Below, one piece after another: positions 1 to 11,100 of a DNA stretch of 64,000 bases (the first letter of the stretch is position 1; the number at the start of each line of letters is the position of its first letter). Origin of the DNA: Leptobacterium_A meishanense (GTDB lineage Bacteria > Bacteroidota > Bacteroidia > Flavobacteriales > Flavobacteriaceae); contig NZ_JBBEXE010000005.1 in assembly GCF_037645805.1 (NCBI RefSeq), forward strand, positions 272,852-336,851, read 5' to 3'. The notes under the pieces are model-generated. The model was not told where the DNA came from, did no database searches, and saw only the letters and a program-made list of their open reading frames with translations. Made by a program: the position numbers and the translations under genes.

Positions 1-496
1 CAAAAGCACCTCCTCGCATTTGTTCAAATAGCTTCAAGTTTTCTTCCTTTGATCGGTTTCGATATGGGCTTTCTGTTCCTGAATGGGTAGGGGTTCCTTT
101 TTGTGCTGCAATTTCTTCAGAGGTTTGGCTATCTACATAGGCTTTTCCTTTTTCAATGAGCATTATGGCCCAGTCATAAAGTTGTTGAAAATAGTCCGAT
201 GCATAGCATTCCTTGTCCCACTTATATCCTAGCCATGCTACATCTTGTTTAATAACTTCTACGTATGCTGTTTCTTCTTTTGCCGGATTTGTATCGTCAA
301 ATCGAAGATTGACAGGTGCATTGTATTGAATCCCAAGGCCAAAATTTAAACATATAGCACTCGCATGACCAATATGTAGATATCCATTAGGCTCCGGCGG
401 AAAACGGAATCGTAATTTTGTATTCGGAAAACCATTTTTAAGGTCTTCTTCTATGATATTCTCTATGAAATTAAGTGATCGTTCCTCTTTTGTCAT
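1..496 (-). CDS. glnS: Glutamine--tRNA ligase, N-terminal part (cut by window edge)
   Basis: Class I aminoacyl-tRNA synthetase that charges tRNA-Gln with glutamine in the cytoplasm. Reading the minus strand from the ATG at 496 gives 165 open codons running off the left edge. The protein begins [10 protein letters not shown] and carries the ATP-binding signature [13 protein letters not shown], with HIGH at residues 41-44, followed by the GlnRS/GluRS-type stretch [12 protein letters not shown]. The GlnRS reading (rather than GluRS) rests on the N-terminal form of the signature and the FDDTNP context. About 165 of an expected ~550 residues are visible, so the catalytic KMSKS region and anticodon-binding domain lie outside the window. 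The gene diverges from the surface operon starting at 790. Confidence 0.93.
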   Translation of the reverse strand, partial: MTKEERSLNFIENIIEEDLKNGFPNTKLRFRFPPEPNGYLHIGHASAICLNFGLGIQYNAPVNLRFDDTNPAKEETAYVEVIKQDVAWLGYKWDKECYASDYFQQLYDWAIMLIEKGKAYVDSQTSEEIAAQKGTPTHSGTESPYRNRSKEENLKLFEQMRGGAF

Positions 497-789
497 GTTA
501 TTTGTAAAAATTAGCGTAAAAATACGAAAAAGACTATGCTTTATGTTGTATAAAATGATTTTTCGAGTGCCTTATTTGAAAAAGAGAGACAACACCTCTC
601 TTGTTAATAGTGGCGGTTATTTTGTTAATATCCCTCCTTGCTTTTGTTAATTATCTCTTCTTTGTTTGTTAATATTTTCATCTTCATGAGGCTGTTCAAC
701 GATATTTTATGTGCTTAATCTGTCTTTTAGAGGACTTTAAAACTTTTTTGTTTTTTTTATTCTCCAAATCAACAACAACCTAACCTATT

Positions 790-2982
790 ATGTTTATGAA
801 CACTGTTCATTACAGCCCTTTTAATAGGATTTTATGCTTATTATTGCTTATTATCCTTAACGTTTTTTTAGTGGATGCCCAGTCCCTTAAAAAACCTGTA
901 TTGAACTTCTCTGCTCCATGTGCTTCTGAAAATTTCAATACTTTTTCTGTTGAATTTAATTGGGATCCTCCTCTAGTAAACACCGACAATATATTCATTA
1001 TAGAGTTGTCCGGTCCTAATGGTAGTTTCACAAATTCTAAGCAGCTAGCTACGGCAACTGATAAAAATACTGTTTTTGCCTTTGACTTTAATTTTTCTTT
1101 CCCGGAAAACACATATGGGAGCGCATATAAAATACGTGTTCGAAGTACAAGCCCTTCAAAAATAAGCCCGGAAAGCGATGCTTTTCCTGCTTATTACCAG
1201 AATATAGACCAATATCTTGTCATTAATGAATTGGTAGATAATATAGCCCTCTGTGAGGGGGCATCTTATGTACTAAGCATAGATAACTTCCCTAACGAAA
1301 CACGATACAGGTGGTTTAAGAATAGAAATATTTATCCTATTCCTAATGAAACTGGCCCGACTTTGGAAGTAACAGAAGAAGGGTATTATTATGTTGAGGT
1401 TGATTATGGGGAATTTTGTTCTTCCAATACTTCATCGAACGAGGTGGGTGTTTTCTTTTCCGAAATTCCTCCTATTACCATTAATGAGCCTTCCGAAATT
1501 ATTATTTGTGAAGGGGGCTCAAAAACCCTTGAGACCAATATAGATGATCCTGACCTGAAATATGCTTGGTATAAAAACAATGTCCGTTTGGAAGGGCTCC
1601 CCTCGTATCAACCAACATTAATAATAAACACTGAAGGGGTTTACCATGTAGTAATAGAAAACGAGGCGGGTTGTTCCACAGCTTCTGAAACCGTATCAGT
1701 ATTGATAAACAATATTAACGCCTCTATAGAAAATGCTGTCGATGCCTTATTGCTTCCGGGTGAAATTACTGAACTGCACATCTCTACAAATGCTCAAGAG
1801 CCTTCTTTTTCATGGTATAAAGATGGTGTTATTCTAGATGATGAACAAAACAGTTCCTTATTAATAAATGAGCCGGGAGCCTATAAAGTAAAAGTGCGCC
1901 AAAATGATGGTTGTTTGCTTGAGGCTTTTTCCGAAGAAGTTATTATTGGGTTTCCCGAGAAAATTTCTATGGTTATAGCCCGTGATAATTCATACGCGAG
2001 TTGTGAATCCGAACAGGTAGGGCTTTTTGTTTCTTCTATACGTGCCCATACCTCAGAAAACAATACCGTTGATGTTACTGGCCGTTTAATGACCAAATGT
2101 GACTATCAATGGTTTAAAGACAATCAAAACATTGTTGGAGAAACCTCCTCTTCACTTACTGTTCCAGGAGCATCAAAAAATGGAGATTATCTAGTAAAAG
2201 CTTCTTTATACAGTTTTGAAATTGTCTCAAACGCATTGAGCATAAAACTAAAACCGGAAGAAACACTTACTATTTCAAGTGACAATACAGTTCTCTGTAG
2301 TGGAAGTAATACTATTGAAATAACATCATCTCTTGAAGGCGCTGATTACAAATACACTTGGTACAAAGACAATTTAAAACTTTCTGAAACAACAAATGTT
2401 TTAACAACAAACTTAACCGGAACATATATTGCTTCTGTTGAAATAAATGGCTGTACAGTATTTTCCAATGAGTTAATTATTACTCCTTTTAATACTGATT
2501 TGGTAAAAATAAATGCTCCAAAAAACATTGTTATCATAGAAGGATCTCAAAAAAATGTAATTGCCTCAGGAGCAGATATTTATACTTGGTTTAATGAACA
2601 GGGCATCGAATTATCAAATACAACAAGCGTAACCCTTTCAGAAGAAGGAAACTATGTTCTAAAAGCATATATAGATGACTGTGAGGTAATTAAGCATTTT
2701 TCTGTATCGTTCCAAGAAAGCTTCGTTATCCCAAATATTATTAGCCCTAATGCTGATGGTATTAATGATTTATGGATTATCCCTGATAAATATGCCTTTA
2801 AAAATGACGTCGAAGTATTTATTTATGGCCCAAACGGAGAAAGCGTGTACCGCACTATGGGTTATCAAAATAATTGGCCTCAATCGAGCTTATCATATCC
2901 TGCAAACAAACCGGTATTTTACTATAAGATACTCCTAGGAAAAAAAATTCTTAAACAAGGCTCCATAACCCTAATACAGTAA
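790..2982 (+). CDS. Ig-like repeat protein with type B T9SS C-terminal sorting domain
   Basis: Predicted secreted or surface protein of 730 residues. A hydrophobic signal peptide covers about residues 12-31 (ending VDAQ). The body contains about six immunoglobulin-like modules, recognisable by W-Y/F-K-D/N centres (e.g. AWYKNN, SWYKDG, QWFKDN, TWYKDN) followed by a G-x-Y-x-V strand and often a closing Cys. The last ~82 residues, from NIISPNADGINDLW, match the gliding-motility-associated (CHU_C, type B) sorting domain that directs export through the type IX system. It is the first gene of a four-gene unit and its stop lies 4 bases before the next ATG. The partner PorP/SprF proteins downstream fit the rule that type B cargo is encoded beside a dedicated SprF-like protein. 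Ligand unknown; an adhesin role is inferred. Confidence 0.85.
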   Translation: MFMNTVHYSPFNRILCLLLLIILNVFLVDAQSLKKPVLNFSAPCASENFNTFSVEFNWDPPLVNTDNIFIIELSGPNGSFTNSKQLATATDKNTVFAFDFNFSFPENTYGSAYKIRVRSTSPSKISPESDAFPAYYQNIDQYLVINELVDNIALCEGASYVLSIDNFPNETRYRWFKNRNIYPIPNETGPTLEVTEEGYYYVEVDYGEFCSSNTSSNEVGVFFSEIPPITINEPSEIIICEGGSKTLETNIDDPDLKYAWYKNNVRLEGLPSYQPTLIINTEGVYHVVIENEAGCSTASETVSVLINNINASIENAVDALLLPGEITELHISTNAQEPSFSWYKDGVILDDEQNSSLLINEPGAYKVKVRQNDGCLLEAFSEEVIIGFPEKISMVIARDNSYASCESEQVGLFVSSIRAHTSENNTVDVTGRLMTKCDYQWFKDNQNIVGETSSSLTVPGASKNGDYLVKASLYSFEIVSNALSIKLKPEETLTISSDNTVLCSGSNTIEITSSLEGADYKYTWYKDNLKLSETTNVLTTNLTGTYIASVEINGCTVFSNELIITPFNTDLVKINAPKNIVIIEGSQKNVIASGADIYTWFNEQGIELSNTTSVTLSEEGNYVLKAYIDDCEVIKHFSVSFQESFVIPNIISPNADGINDLWIIPDKYAFKNDVEVFIYGPNGESVYRTMGYQNNWPQSSLSYPANKPVFYYKILLGKKILKQGSITLIQ

Positions 2983-2986
2983 AGAA

Positions 2987-5182
2987 ATGAAACTTCATAA
3001 ACTCCTGTTTTTACTTCTGGCCTTTTGTTCAGCCCTTACAGTTGCTCAAGAGGAAAACCCCTTTATTTCTTTTGAAATACCTTCACAAAACCTTCTAAAA
3101 TTCAATAGGTTTTTAATTAATCCTACCTTTTCAACTGTTAGAGAAGACAATTCTTATATCAACTTATTCCACAGAAATCAATGGATAGAATTTGATGATT
3201 CTCCGGAAGTCTATTTGGCAAGTTATTCGGGAAGAATTGGCGACCGTATGGGGTTAGGACTAGGTGTTTATAAGCAGAAATTAGGTGTCATCTCCAACTT
3301 TGGGGCACTGGCTAATTATGCTTATGGAATAAAGCTTTCTGAAAAAAGCAATTTAACTTTTGGCTTTAATTTTTCTTTTTTCAATAGTGGTTTGGATAGG
3401 GGAGAGCTTTTTCCCGGAATGCCTGATCCGGCATTAGAATCCATTCAAGATAACGCTTTTTTATCGTTTCAACCTGGATTTAACTTATCTATAGGAGCTT
3501 TTGATTTTGGGCTCTATGCAGAAAATATTGTAGACTATAATCTACGCACAGGAAAATCTGTAACTGATTTTTCTGAAAAAACATTCTCTGCACATGCCAT
3601 GTACACAAAAAAGTTTAAGAAGGACGCAGGAGTTCTTCAAGACGCCAGAATGTCCCTATTGACAAGAGGGCGAAAACAAGGCGACAGAGACGCAAACCTC
3701 TCCGGAAGTTTGATTTTAGACCTTCCAAAAGTTGGGTGGGTTCAAGGAGGATATGATGATTTTTATGGTGTATCAGGAGGGATTGGTTTTAATATTACAA
3801 AGCGGCTATCGCTCGGCTATACTGTTGAAAAAGGGCTTAGTGATGGTATTCAGAACCTAGGAACTACTCATGAAATTTCTTTTGGGTATTCATTTCAACC
3901 TAATTTAACGGAAGACCGTGTTTTGCTAGAAGAAAATAATGATAAACTTGCTCTGATAGAAGAAAAAGTAATTAGCAAAGATGAAGAGCTGAACAAAAAA
4001 GATGAAGAAATAGCTGCCTTAAAGAAAAACCTTGACGAAAATAATATGGTTATCGCCGAGCTTATATTAAGACAAGATTCTTTAGAAAAAGCCATTAACA
4101 ATGATATCGAGAAACGATTTTTTCATCTTATAAAAAGCATGAAAAATGATACCCCTAACAAATACCGGACAAAAATTGCTTATGAGAAGAAAAAAGAGCA
4201 GCCTGGAAAAAACAGGGTCTATAATACAAGCTACAAAAATGATTTCATAAAGCAAGCAAAAGTCAACAACATAAAACAACAATCTTTTAAAAATCTAAAA
4301 GGGGTGGTGAATGGATATTATATTATTGCAAATGTGTATAAGGGTGATTATTATCTTAATAAATTTATCAAAAAACTTAAAAATGATGGTTTCGAAGTTG
4401 ATTATTTCATAAATCCAAAAAATAACATGAAGTATGTATACTTAAAAAGATTTGATAATTGGCAAGAAGCATTAACTGCATACAAATCAAGTCTTAACAA
4501 CACATATCATGAAGCGATTTGGATTATGAATGTTGAAAATAAAAAAACGCCACAATATGCTACAAACAAAAACAATGCTCTTGTAACCAAAAGCACTCCT
4601 AAGACAGAAAAAGAACGCATTACATCTCCTATAAACACCCCTCTCTCTTATACAGAAAATAACAAAAAAAGTGTTTCTTCTGATCCATCGGTTACGAATA
4701 CCTCCAACCGAATCACAGCCTCAACAAAAAAATATAAGAATAAAAGCAACGGCGCTAAATTAACAGACAAAACTAAACCTTTACTGCCTAAAAAAGACCC
4801 AGAACCATACAAAACAGCCTATTTTGACCTTGAATCAAAAACAGAAGAAGAGATAAAACAATTATACTCCCAAAACACCCCTATAAAAAGAAAAACTGCT
4901 AAAAAAGGGCCTGTTTTGACTGCAGGTTCTTTGGACGAAGGGTATTATATTATCACAAATGTTTTTGAAATTCCAACAAATGCTATTAAATTTGTTAAAT
5001 ATCTAAACTCCAAAGGTTTAGATGCAGACTATTTCATTAACCCGAAAAATAATTATAGATATGTATATATAAAAAAGCATCTTACATGGAATAGTGCCCT
5101 TGCCTCATACTATTCTAATGTGAACAATTCCTATTTCGATGAAATATGGATCATGCGAGTGAACACTAACTACGTCTTATGA
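2987..5182 (+). CDS. PorP/SprF-family outer-membrane protein fused to coiled coil and two SPOR-like repeats
   Basis: 731 residues. A signal peptide (residues 1-20, ending TVAQ) is followed by a PorP/SprF-type beta-barrel region to about residue 305 (FLINPTFSTVRED, repeated aromatic/glycine strands, ...EISFGYSF). Next is a charged heptad-like segment at about 312-375 (LEENNDKLALIEEKV, KDEELNKKDEEIAALKK), a Lys/Asn/Thr-rich linker, and two homologous ~75-residue modules at about 441-515 and 651-727. These begin GYYII(A/T)NV, contain DYFINPKNN and end with IWIM-V, resembling SPOR-type modules. Ordinary PorP/SprF proteins are ~300-350 residues, so the C-terminal half is an addition. It overlaps the adhesin gene by 4 bases (ATGA). 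Known SprF proteins assist secretion or attachment of SprB-type cargo; periplasmic peptidoglycan anchoring by the tail is my inference. Confidence 0.85.
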   Translation: MKLHKLLFLLLAFCSALTVAQEENPFISFEIPSQNLLKFNRFLINPTFSTVREDNSYINLFHRNQWIEFDDSPEVYLASYSGRIGDRMGLGLGVYKQKLGVISNFGALANYAYGIKLSEKSNLTFGFNFSFFNSGLDRGELFPGMPDPALESIQDNAFLSFQPGFNLSIGAFDFGLYAENIVDYNLRTGKSVTDFSEKTFSAHAMYTKKFKKDAGVLQDARMSLLTRGRKQGDRDANLSGSLILDLPKVGWVQGGYDDFYGVSGGIGFNITKRLSLGYTVEKGLSDGIQNLGTTHEISFGYSFQPNLTEDRVLLEENNDKLALIEEKVISKDEELNKKDEEIAALKKNLDENNMVIAELILRQDSLEKAINNDIEKRFFHLIKSMKNDTPNKYRTKIAYEKKKEQPGKNRVYNTSYKNDFIKQAKVNNIKQQSFKNLKGVVNGYYIIANVYKGDYYLNKFIKKLKNDGFEVDYFINPKNNMKYVYLKRFDNWQEALTAYKSSLNNTYHEAIWIMNVENKKTPQYATNKNNALVTKSTPKTEKERITSPINTPLSYTENNKKSVSSDPSVTNTSNRITASTKKYKNKSNGAKLTDKTKPLLPKKDPEPYKTAYFDLESKTEEEIKQLYSQNTPIKRKTAKKGPVLTAGSLDEGYYIITNVFEIPTNAIKFVKYLNSKGLDADYFINPKNNYRYVYIKKHLTWNSALASYYSNVNNSYFDEIWIMRVNTNYVL

Positions 5183-8100
5183 TAAAAACCTACCAATACC
5201 CCAAACACCCCATCAGACTGTTAGCTTGCATATTCTTTGCAAGCTATGTTGCTTCTTATAGCCAAGTAGCCAATCCGTTTGATATCCGATACCAAAATAA
5301 CGTTAAAGGTGAAATTACCTTTATATCCAATAATATTCTAAATAGGCTTTCCGGCCCGGGAGATAATGACCCTAACCAAGCGCCTAATGACCCATACAAC
5401 TTAACGGGCAATGCATCATGGTACAATGACTGGTTTAATATGCGTTACATAGATGTGGATACTGATGCCTCCACATTTAGTTCCAGCAGTGCCACGTTGT
5501 CCATACCCGACCCTAATTGTAGTAGAATTGTATATGCCGGGTTATATTGGTCTGCGGTGTACCGGTATAATGAAGGGTTTTCAACATTTCCAGGGAATGG
5601 TGACGGTATTAGGGAAAATGATTTTAACCAAGTAAAATTACGGGTTCCCGGTGGGGTTTATCAAGATATTACTGCTGATGAAATCATTTTTGATGGGCTA
5701 GGTGACCCCGATTTTGGCGTAAACAGCCCATATACCTGCTATGCTGATGTTACATCCATACTAACTGCACTGCCCAACCCTGATGGGGAATACTTTGTAG
5801 GGAATATTAGGGCAACCAATGGCTATATAAATGGCGGTGGATCTGCCGGATGGACGATTGTTATTGTTTATGAAAACCCTACTTTACCGGGAAAATTTAT
5901 CACCACTTTTGATGGTTTTGCCGGAGTAGATTCCGGAACAGGGGTTGTTGATGTAGATTATACGGGCTTTAATACATTGCCTGCGCCCTTACCCGTAAGG
6001 GCCAATCTTAGTATCTTAACATTAGAAGGGGACAATAGAATTACAGGAGATCAATTAGCGATACGGGCCAACAGCAACCCTTCTTTTACACAGCTTAGCA
6101 ACACTGTAAATCCTGCCACTAATTTTTTCAACGCCAACATCACTATTGATGATGCTATTGTAACCACCCGAAACCCAAATAGTATTAATACTTTAGGACA
6201 TGATGCCGATCGTTTTGCCATTTCAAACCCACTAAACTCTGTCATTCCAAACGACGAAACAGCAGCTACGCTTCGTATAAGTTCTACCGGAGACCGGTAT
6301 TATGTATACTTTAATGCACTTGATGTAGAGATTATAGAGCCATTAATAAACTTATCAAAAACTGTAGAAGATGGGGCCGGGAATGATATTGGAGGGGGCG
6401 GCGTTTCTCTAGGGCAAGAAATAGTTTATGTGCTTAACTTCCAGAATGTAGGAAATGACGATGCCACAAATTATACGATAAGAGATGTGTTTCCTCCCAA
6501 TGTGGTATTTCCTCCCAACGGGACTATCCAAGCAGGAGATGTTATTTTCCCTGCTCCACTAAGTGCCACAGAAGAAGTCACCTATGTCTTTGACCCTGTT
6601 ACCAACGAAATTACTTTTAGTATCCCTGATGGCTATATAGAAATTGGAGATCCTGAATATGAAATACGCATAAAAGTGCGTGTGGTAGATAGTTGTAGCG
6701 AATTGCGGGATGCCTGTTCCAATATTATACAAAATCAGGCTTTTTCTACTTATCAAGGAGTATTGAATGATAATGTGATTACTGATGACCCAAGCTTTTC
6801 AGGGTTTGATAATTGTAATTTTGGAATTCCGGGAGCTACTAATTTTTTAACAGATTTAGATAACTGTGATTTCACAAGAGATGAAGTATTATGCGGGAAC
6901 AGTATAACTATAACAGCCGGTGCAGGCTTTGACACCTATGTATGGACAGATAGTGCCGGAAATGTCGTTGGCAATACGCAAAGTATCACCGTTTCTGCTA
7001 CAGGAACCTACACCGTTACCAAAACAGCGCCGGCACCATGCCTTAGTTTTGATGAAACCGTTAATGTAGTGTTATTCGGAAATACTGCTACAAACCCCGT
7101 AATTCCTTTTGCTGATGAAGTAGCCACGTGTCCTAACGATGGTGACGACCTGCCAAAAATATTCCTTTGTGGGCTGAACGATAGCCGGTTTATTGATACT
7201 GAAATAACCGATTCAAATAACATTGTTTGGCAACGGTTGGATGAATCCAGTTGTCCTGCCGTGGGAATTGATGATTGTGCCAATAAAAACCAAACCTGTA
7301 CATGGATAGATGTGAAAACAGGCAACGATTTCAATGTCAACCAAGAAGGGGAATATCGTTTAGTGATTAATTATCAAAATGGGTGTTTCAACCGGTTTTA
7401 TTTCAACGTTTCCCAAAACTTGTTAAGCCCCTCTGTTCTTGCAGAAGATATTATTTGCAATACGCCTGGAGAAATTATTGTGACCAATGTCCCTAGCGAT
7501 TATGAGTATAGTTTAGACCCTGCCGGACCCTATCAAACAAACCCTGTTTTCAGTATCAATACTGCAGGAACATATACCGTATATATCCGACAGCAAAACT
7601 TGGGTGCAGGAAGTTGTTTATTTTCTGTTCCAAATATTGATATCCGTGAACGAGATTTTTCCGTTGACCTTATCACTGAAGACGTTTATTGTGGTGGAAC
7701 CCTAGGAAGTATCCGGGTTCAAGTAAACGATGTAAACCCACAATACTATTATGAGATTTCACAAGGAGGAACCGTCATCGACAATTTCGGCCCTTCTAAT
7801 GATAATGACTACACTTTTTCCAGTTTAAACCCAGGAACTTATACGGTTACCGTAAACACAGATGATGGTTGTGTTTTTACGGGAAACACAACCATTCGGG
7901 ATTTTTCTGATCTGGCCCTAACAGCTACCGTTTCACAAAATGTCTCCTGTAGGGAAGGGAACATACAGATGAACGCTAGTGGGGGACAAACGCCTTATAA
8001 CTATGCTATTTATAGTTATAATGGTGTTTTAGTAGACCCTGCAGATTATCAATTCCAAACAAGTGTTATTTTTGATGTTTTGCTTGGAGAACAGGGAACC

Positions 8101-11100
8101 TATGAGTTTATTGTTGTAGATAGAAATAATTGTACTGCTGTTTCCAATCCTGTTACCATTATTGTGGAGCCTGATGCAGAATATACCTCAACAATAACAG
8201 ACATTTCTTGTTTCGGGGCTAATGACGGCTCGATTATTTACACGCTCATAAATGACAATGGCTTTAATGTAACTTTTAGTATTGACGGGGGGCCTTTTTT
8301 GTCCTCTGGAAATTTCACAGGACTCGCTCCCGGAGACCATGAAGTGATTGTAAGGCTTGTCAAAGGAAACAGAACTTGCGATTTCCCTGAAACACATACC
8401 ATAACAGAACCCCCTCAAATAACAGGAAACGCTGCACTTACGCAAGATTATACCTGTATCTCTAATGGTGTTATTGAAGTACAAAATGCTTCCGGAGGTG
8501 TTCCACCATACGAATATAGCCTCAACGGAGGGGCTTTTCAAGCGTCTGCTATTTTCAATGGATTAACGGATGGGAACTATAATAATATTACCATTAGGGA
8601 TGCTAACGGCTGTACCACTATCGTGGCCCCTGTTGTCATTGATCCTTTAAACCCTATTACAGACATTACTTTTAATACTTCTGCCATTTCATGTGGTGCA
8701 GACACTTCTACAGTAACCCTCACACCTGTAGGGGGAACGGCTCCATTTATTTATGAAATAACAGCCCCTGCCGGAAGTATCATAAACAATGGAAGCAATA
8801 ACACTTTTACCAACCTTGATGCCGGAACATATACCTTTTTTGTGACAGATAATGAAGGGTGTACCTACCAAGAAAATTTAACAATTGACCCTCTTGTTCC
8901 ATTAGGGATCATTGCATCAAAAGTAAATGATGAAACTTGCTTAGGCAGTGCTGATGGAGCATTAACATTTACGGTAAGTAATTTTAATGGGTCATATACC
9001 TATTCTGTTAATGGCGGGGCCCCTATAACCACTACAAATGCAACTGTTACATTAACAGGCCTTGCTCCCGGGAACTATACGATCGTTGTAAATGACCCTG
9101 CCGGGCCATTTTGTACCGCTACCTCTTCAACAATTACTATTAATGCGCCTCCTAGCGATCTTTCATTAGTAGCTTCTATAAGCCCTATCACATGTACAAC
9201 ACAGGGCAGCATCACAGCAAATGCTTCAGGAGGTTGGGGCGGATATGAATATCAACTTACCGGCCCGGTAACTGTTCCTTATCAAAACAATAATACATTT
9301 AGTGGATTAACTGCCGGAAACTATACCGTTTCTGTAAGGGATAGCCAAGGATGTGAAGAGTTTGTAAATGCCGTTTTAGTTGCTGCTACACCTCCGGATC
9401 TTGCTATTGCTGCAAATGATCTTTGTTACGATCCCACTGTAGGGCTCACCATTACAGCAACGATTACTTCCGGAGGTCAAGCACCCTTTCAATACAACAT
9501 TAACGGAGGTGCTTTTCAAAACAGCAATACATTCACCGGACTTACCCCGGGAACTTATACCATTTCTGTTGTGGATCAGCTAAATTGTACAGACTCTGAA
9601 ACCCTTATCATAAACCCTGCTTTAACTGCCGTAGCAGTATTGACTAAAGACCTAGACTGCTCACCTATACCAGATGCCTCGATAAGTATCAATGTAACCG
9701 ACGGATATCCTCCATATATCTATGAAGTCTCTAATGATGGAGGGGTAAATTATGCCTTTATTGCGGGCTCTCCATATACGACAAACGCCGCAGGAGATTA
9801 TCAATTTAGGGTAACTGATTCGCAAGGGTGTGTAGTAGAAACCAACGTTATCACTGTAACACCTGCATTAAACCCTCTTGCTCCTACAATAGTAACACAA
9901 AACCCATTATGTAATGGTGATACTAATGGCTCCATTGTTGTAACCTTGGATACCTCTCAGGGAGTACCTCCTTTTGAAGTAAGTATTGATGGGGGAGCAA
10001 CTTTCTTTAACCAAACCTCTTTCTTCGGCTTAGGAGCAGGAAATTATGATGTGGTTGTAAGGGACAGCAAGTTGTGCCTTTCTCCTGTTACAAATGTTGC
10101 ATTAACTGCCCCTCCGGCATTAACAGCAACAGAAACCATAACCCCGATTACATGTGACCCTGTTTTAGGAAATGTTCTTGGCGGAATAGATGTAACATTA
10201 ATGGGGCTAGGAACTCCAAATTATACATATTCCTTACTTGATAGTGGAAATAATGTGCTGCAAACATTCGGGGCTACCAATGCTATTTCTCATTCCTTTA
10301 CCGGCTTAGATTTTGGGAATTATTACATTGTTATTACCGATGCTAATAGCTGTGAGTATAGAAGTGGCCCGCATCAAGTAGCAAGTCCTCCTGATGACCT
10401 TGACATAGACACTACTATTCCTGTTGTAAACTGTGTGACGGGTGCTACCATAAATATTGAGGTAATAGGAGGTGTTGGCCCTTTTGGAATCCGAATTTAC
10501 AATTCCGGAGCGCCTTTTGGTGCTTTAAATGGATTGCCTGTAAGTAGTGGTATTCCTGAAAGAAATCATCAAATTAACGGTTTAGTTCCTGGAGTTAGTT
10601 ATGTCTTTGAAGTAATTGACACGTCAACAAACTGTACTTATATAGAACAGGCAGACCCTGTTCCAAATCCTTTTGCAGTAACCGTAAATGCTGATGATAT
10701 TCAAAATGTATCTTGCTTTGGTAATGCTGATGGAGGGGTTACCTTTACTGCAACGGGGTATACCGGAACATCCTTGGAATACCAAATCTTTGAACAATTG
10801 ACAAATAACCCTGTAACTGTACCTGTAAATGTAGGCCCTGTGGCTGTCGGCGGGCCATATACCGATACTATAAATAACCTCCCTCCAGGGGACTACTATG
10901 TTTTGGTTACAGAAACAGATCCTGTGCCTGCCTCTAATCAATGCTCTGCATCTGCATCTTTTCGCATAGAAGGCCCTGCGGCTCCATTAGCTATCATTGC
11001 TACTTCAACTCCTGCTAATTGCTTGGATGTTGGGCAAATAAATGCAACTGCTTCAGGTGGGTGGGGAAATTATGAATTTGAGTTACGGCAAGGAGCAGCA

